Source of the DNA: Oscillospiraceae bacterium
Lineage (GTDB): Bacteria; Bacillota; Clostridia; Oscillospirales; Ruminococcaceae
Reading direction: 5' to 3'
Assembly (NCBI GenBank): GCA_017536625.1
Contig: JAFXGY010000031.1
Coordinates: 1-64,000 of the forward strand
DNA length: 64,000 nt
Part shown: piece after piece, positions 61,002 through 64,000 of the stretch
Position numbering within the stretch: position 1 is the first letter of the stretch
How the letters are laid out: every line of letters starts with the position of its first letter
The notes under the pieces: model-generated
What the model was told of the DNA's origin: nothing
Databases searched by the model: none
Seen by the model: only the letters and a program-made list of their open reading frames with translations
Translations under genes and position numbers: made by a program

Positions 61002-61652
61002 TCACCTCAGTTCGCTGTTCTTAATCTGCGAAAGCAGTTTTTCATAAAAACCAATCTGATATTCAAGCTTTTCAAGCCACATGGATTTTGATGTTTTTGT
61101 TGCAAAATCAAGTTCCTTATAGCTTTCAAGCCTTTTAAGCAGTTTTTCGCAATGTTCCCTTTTTTCATCAAGGTTCATTTCGTCATATTTAACCCATTTA
61201 AGATTTTCAAAAATGCGGTAAGCGTCAAAGCGGTCGATATTATCCGCATCGCCGACAGTTTGAGAAAAAATCGTTCTTTCCCCGGGAAAATCCGCTTCAT
61301 CATCAACGTGAATGGCGATTCCATAGCAAATTTCTTCAATTTTTTCCGGTTCGATTCCTATTTCTTCAAGGAAAGGTCTTGCTATTCTTGCGGAGTATCT
61401 TCCGTGATTTCTTGCTTCTTCCCTGTTTTCAAACTTATTTATATATGAAATATCGTGCAGAAGGCAGGCAATAACCATCGCTTCGGAATCCATTCCTTCT
61501 TTTTCAGCAATTTCTTTTCCAATATTCGCAACACGAATGGAATGTTCGAAGCGGTAATCCTTTTCTGCCGCTTTATCTGAAAAATATTCGCTTTCGTCAA
61601 ATTTTCTTTTCAAGAATTCTTCCGTAAGTTTAACACAGTTCTTATCTCTCAT
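61002..61652 (-). CDS. HD-domain phosphohydrolase
   Basis: A 216-residue soluble HD-superfamily protein. The metal ligands are visible as H in 'FEHSIRVA', H-D in 'LLHDISY' near residue 88, and D in 'VGDADNIDRF' near 145. Typical substrates are nucleotides or cyclic nucleotides, but none can be assigned. It overlaps the DUF3592 gene by 4 bp (ATGA). Confidence 0.85.
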   Translation of the reverse strand: MRDKNCVKLTEEFLKRKFDESEYFSDKAAEKDYRFEHSIRVANIGKEIAEKEGMDSEAMVIACLLHDISYINKFENREEARNHGRYSARIARPFLEEIGIEPEKIEEICYGIAIHVDDEADFPGERTIFSQTVGDADNIDRFDAYRIFENLKWVKYDEMNLDEKREHCEKLLKRLESYKELDFATKTSKSMWLEKLEYQIGFYEKLLSQIKNSELR

Positions 61653-62290
61653 TTTTTCTCCTTTGCTCCGTTTATAACGGTTTTAACCATCTGAATTATG
61701 CCGGCAACTGACATCAATGTCGGAATCACGGCAATAATCCCGAGCGTTTTGAATGCATTGATGGGCCAAAAATTTCCGCCCATAATATATAAAAATAATT
61801 CAGCAATAACAAAAAGAATAAGTCCAACTGTAAAGTCCAATACACTTACACGTATTTTAATTCTTCCGGTCACAAAAAGCCAGCAAATTATAATAAAAAG
61901 CGGGATGAAAGTAAACATAAAACCTATGGTAAGATAGGTTGCGGAAGCTGTTCCGCCTTTTATTATTGCATTTTCCGGGTTTTCCGGTTCATAAAGCACG
62001 GTTCGCACGCTGTCGATTTCCGGAATAATCTCGCTTCCGTAATCTGCTTCAACAAAATATTCCGCGCCGCCGGAATAGAAAACATATTTAAGTCGGTAGG
62101 TTGTTTTTCCATCTTTATCCACATCATAAACGCTGTAATCGCGGAAATATCCCGGCGCATCGAACCAGTCTTTGGTTTTTATTGCAAGTGAAATGCTGTC
62201 TTTTATTCCTATAAAAAGCAAAATTACACCGGCAAGCAAAGCTGAAGAAAACAGAAGAATAATTATCGCTTTTTTGATATTGATTTTCAC
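61649..62290 (-). CDS. DUF3592-like membrane protein
   Basis: A 213-residue protein with N-terminal membrane segment (about 8-30), an outer beta domain typical of DUF3592 ('TYRLKYVFYSGGAEYFVEAD', 'VLYEPENPENA') and three further membrane segments. The start is GTG with AAGGGG upstream. Function unknown. It leads a small set of envelope genes with the HD protein and two lipoproteins. Confidence 0.75.
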   Translation of the reverse strand: MKINIKKAIIILLFSSALLAGVILLFIGIKDSISLAIKTKDWFDAPGYFRDYSVYDVDKDGKTTYRLKYVFYSGGAEYFVEADYGSEIIPEIDSVRTVLYEPENPENAIIKGGTASATYLTIGFMFTFIPLFIIICWLFVTGRIKIRVSVLDFTVGLILFVIAELFLYIMGGNFWPINAFKTLGIIAVIPTLMSVAGIIQMVKTVINGAKEKK

Positions 62291-62327
62291 CGGCCTTGCC
62301 CCTTTTTTCCTTTTATTATATCATCAA

Positions 62328-63083
62328 TCAGCCTTTATGTATATAATATTTTGCATTGAGTACCGTTTCACTTTCGTCGTGCTCATCGGCAAAAAGCGTT
62401 CTTTCAAAGGTATAGCCTTCGTGCTCAAGACAAAGTTCTGTGAAAAGAAGGAATATTCCAATATCTATCCGATTATAAAAAGCAACCTTATCTGCAAACA
62501 TAATTCCCCTTTTGCCGGGCTTTTTATAACGATAAACCGTTATTTCTTCTTCGTTTGCTTCGGCCTTCCAGGGCTGAGTGTTGCAGGCGGAAGGCGCAAA
62601 CCTTGCGATGTTTCCGATTTCCCGGAAATTATCTCCGCACCATATTTCATCAAGGGTTTTGCGTTTGCTTTTGAACATATCCCTGCGGAATTTTTCTTTC
62701 GGCATCTTCGCAATTCCGAACATAATAACGAAATCAAGTCCGTCGTGCTCAATTTTCTCCGTCTTTCCGATTCCGAACCATAGAGAACCGATATCCATGG
62801 AAGCAAGGATAAAATCAAGCTGCTGTCCGATATATCCGACATTGCGAAGATAGCCTTCCTTCTTTTCGCTGTAAATAAGGATATCGTATTCCTGTCCCCT
62901 TTTGCATGAAGTTGAGCCCGCCGGCAGAATGCGTATCTTTGTTCTTATTTTTTCATCAAGTGGCTTAAGCGTTTTATAAGCTTCTTCAATCTTTTCAAGT
63001 TCTTCGGGTTCTATCTTCCCGATATCGCGGAAAATATGGAAAGATTTACGCTTATAAATCATGTTATAAAACATTTGGTTCAT
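62328..63083 (-). CDS. Nitroreductase family protein
   Basis: A 251-residue FMN-dependent oxidoreductase-like protein. 'MIYKRKSFHIFR' near the start and 'FAPSACNTQPWKAE' near residue 165 match the nitroreductase (TM nitroreductase) group. Members reduce nitro compounds or quinones or act in flavin metabolism. The start at 63083 has AAGGAAG upstream; the frame extends further upstream but without a ribosome site and across the aldolase terminator. Confidence 0.85.
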   Translation of the reverse strand: MNQMFYNMIYKRKSFHIFRDIGKIEPEELEKIEEAYKTLKPLDEKIRTKIRILPAGSTSCKRGQEYDILIYSEKKEGYLRNVGYIGQQLDFILASMDIGSLWFGIGKTEKIEHDGLDFVIMFGIAKMPKEKFRRDMFKSKRKTLDEIWCGDNFREIGNIARFAPSACNTQPWKAEANEEEITVYRYKKPGKRGIMFADKVAFYNRIDIGIFLLFTELCLEHEGYTFERTLFADEHDESETVLNAKYYIHKG

Positions 63084-63152
63084 AAAGTCACTTCCTTTCG
63101 ATAAAATAAGGTTAATCGAATTTAAAATATTTTTCAATATGTTTTTATATAC

Positions 63153-63182
63153 AAAAAAAGTCCGCCTTTTTTGGCGGACTTT
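63153..63182 (-). terminator. Intrinsic terminator after the aldolase gene
   Basis: A 10-bp perfect stem (63157-63166 with 63173-63182, AAAGTCCGCC) is followed on minus by a T run (A tract 63153-63159). Confidence 0.88.
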
Positions 63183-63198
63183 AATTTTTTCTTTTGAA

Positions 63199-64000
63199 TT
63201 ATGCTTTGCCGTTGCAGCCGAGAACATCAACAATTTTATGACGAACCATTTCTTTGATGTTTTCTCTTGCGGGTTTAAGATACTGTCTGGGGTCAAAGTG
63301 ATCCGGATGTTCGATGAAATGCTGGCGGATGGAACCGGTGCAGACAAGGCGAAGGTCGGAGTCGATATTGATTTTGCAGACAGCCATTCTTGCTGCTTCG
63401 CGGAGAAGTTCTTCCGGAATGCCGATTGCATCGGGCATCTGGCCGCCGTATTCGTTGACGATTTTTACCCATTCCTGCGGAACGGAAGAAGAACCGTGAA
63501 GAACAATCGGGAATCCGGGAAGACGTTCTTCAACTTCTTTAAGGATATCGAAGCGAAGTTCGGGTTTGTGGCCGGGTTTGAATTTATAAGCGCCGTGGGA
63601 AGTTCCGATTGCGATAGCAAGGGAATCAACCCCGGTTCTTTCAACAAATTCCTGAACCTGTTCCGGTCTGGTATAGGAAGAATCCTCTGCGGAAACGTTT
63701 ACGTCGTCCTCGATACCTGCAAGGGTTCCGAGTTCGCCTTCAACACAAACGCCATGAGCATGAGCATATTCAACAACCTGTCTGGTAAGAGCGATGTTTT
63801 CTTCAAAATCATAATGGGAACCGTCGATCATAACGGAAGTGAATCCGCTATCGATGCAGTCGCGGCAGGTTTCGAAATCTGCACCGTGGTCAAGATGAAG
63901 AGCAATTGGAAGACCGGTATCATAAACAGCGGCTTCCACGAGTTTGGTGAGGTATATAGGTTTTGCATATTTTCTTGCGCCGGCGGAAACCTGAAGAATA
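63199..64000 (-). CDS. fba: Class II fructose-bisphosphate aldolase, N-terminus outside window
   Basis: The last 266 codons are present; the gene runs past the window edge (codon phase 63999). It splits fructose 1,6-bisphosphate to glyceraldehyde 3-phosphate and DHAP in glycolysis. Zinc and catalytic motifs are visible: 'LHLDHGADFETC', 'SVMIDGSHYDFEEN', 'EGELGTLAGIEDDV', 'IGTSHGAYKF' and 'VLHGSSS'. Codon bias is that of a highly expressed gene. A strong terminator follows. It could be annotated fba or fbaA. Confidence 0.95.
   Translation of the reverse strand, partial: ILQVSAGARKYAKPIYLTKLVEAAVYDTGLPIALHLDHGADFETCRDCIDSGFTSVMIDGSHYDFEENIALTRQVVEYAHAHGVCVEGELGTLAGIEDDVNVSAEDSSYTRPEQVQEFVERTGVDSLAIAIGTSHGAYKFKPGHKPELRFDILKEVEERLPGFPIVLHGSSSVPQEWVKIVNEYGGQMPDAIGIPEELLREAARMAVCKINIDSDLRLVCTGSIRQHFIEHPDHFDPRQYLKPARENIKEMVRHKIVDVLGCNGKA

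Noticed and set aside
9254..62744. TGAGCAC as a Chi-like or polar segregation (KOPS-like) signal.
   Set aside because: The copies show no strand preference (about 18 versus 23), whereas such signals are usually skewed along the replichore. The enrichment itself is kept as a finding.
1..64000. CRISPR arrays, tRNA or rRNA genes, replication origin.
   Set aside because: I looked for regular direct repeats with spacers, cloverleaf genes with GTTC-type T arms and DnaA-box clusters, and found none convincing.

Overview
The window looks like the chromosome of an endospore-forming Clostridia bacterium, most likely a gut member of the Oscillospirales (Ruminococcaceae-like). Reasons: moderate-low GC with A/T-rich intergenic DNA, strong AGGAGG ribosome sites, Firmicutes gene neighbourhoods (rplS-ylqF-rnhB, hprK-murB-whiA-dnaE, tig-clpP-clpX-lon-ysxC), a pyruvate:ferredoxin oxidoreductase as in anaerobic metabolism, and sporulation genes (spo0A, spoIVB and a spoIVFA/spoIVFB-like pair). 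No rRNA, tRNA or CRISPR array was seen. TTG start codons are unusually frequent (about eleven genes).

Layout. 0-1.7 kb: end of an ABC ATPase, an HTH/zinc-ribbon regulator, a Nudix hydrolase. 1.7-8.5 kb (minus): protein quality control, read tig, clpP, clpX, lon, ysxC. 8.5-14.2 kb (minus): tightly overlapping rplS-ylqF-rnhB-yraN-dipeptidase-thrC-phosphoesterase. 14.2-16.7 kb: a two-gene radical SAM unit. 17.5-23.6 kb (minus): a spoIVFA/B-like pair, then two large secreted wall enzymes sharing a TIM-barrel-like domain. 23.6-31.4 kb (minus): hprK, murB, whiA, MATE exporter, dnaE. 31.6-36.7 kb (plus): nifJ, then a tandem pair of membrane HTH regulators. 36.8-39.1 kb (minus): rpmG-secE-nusG-rplK-rplA. 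39.3-46.8 kb: spoIVB, PAP2-like protein, HTH regulator, MazG-like, CPBP protease, rRNA methyltransferase, LURP-one protein, purine nucleoside phosphorylase, spo0A. 46.7-50.9 kb: a probable decayed integrative element in the 3' end of spo0A. 51-56.3 kb: a small orphan gene, mntP, phosphoesterase, a DacF-like protein, rplJ-rplL behind an L10 leader, another HTH membrane protein. 56.4-64 kb: a TetM-like GTPase fused to a YacP/Rae1 nuclease, small envelope proteins, HD hydrolase, nitroreductase and a class II aldolase running off the window.

The most notable points are: (1) the heptamer TGAGCAC occurs about 40 times where about 6 are expected, in every reading frame and often as close inverted pairs; (2) the last ~100 bp of spo0A is repeated 4.16 kb downstream, with a broken tyrosine recombinase and shared short repeats just inside the copies, as expected for attL/attR of an element that uses spo0A as its target; (3) Spo0A has Asn at the phosphoacceptor position; (4) an EF-G/TetM-type GTPase carries a C-terminal ribosome-linked mRNA nuclease domain; (5) a DacF-like protein has lost its catalytic Ser and Lys; (6) rplKA and rplJL, normally adjacent, are 16.5 kb apart on opposite strands.
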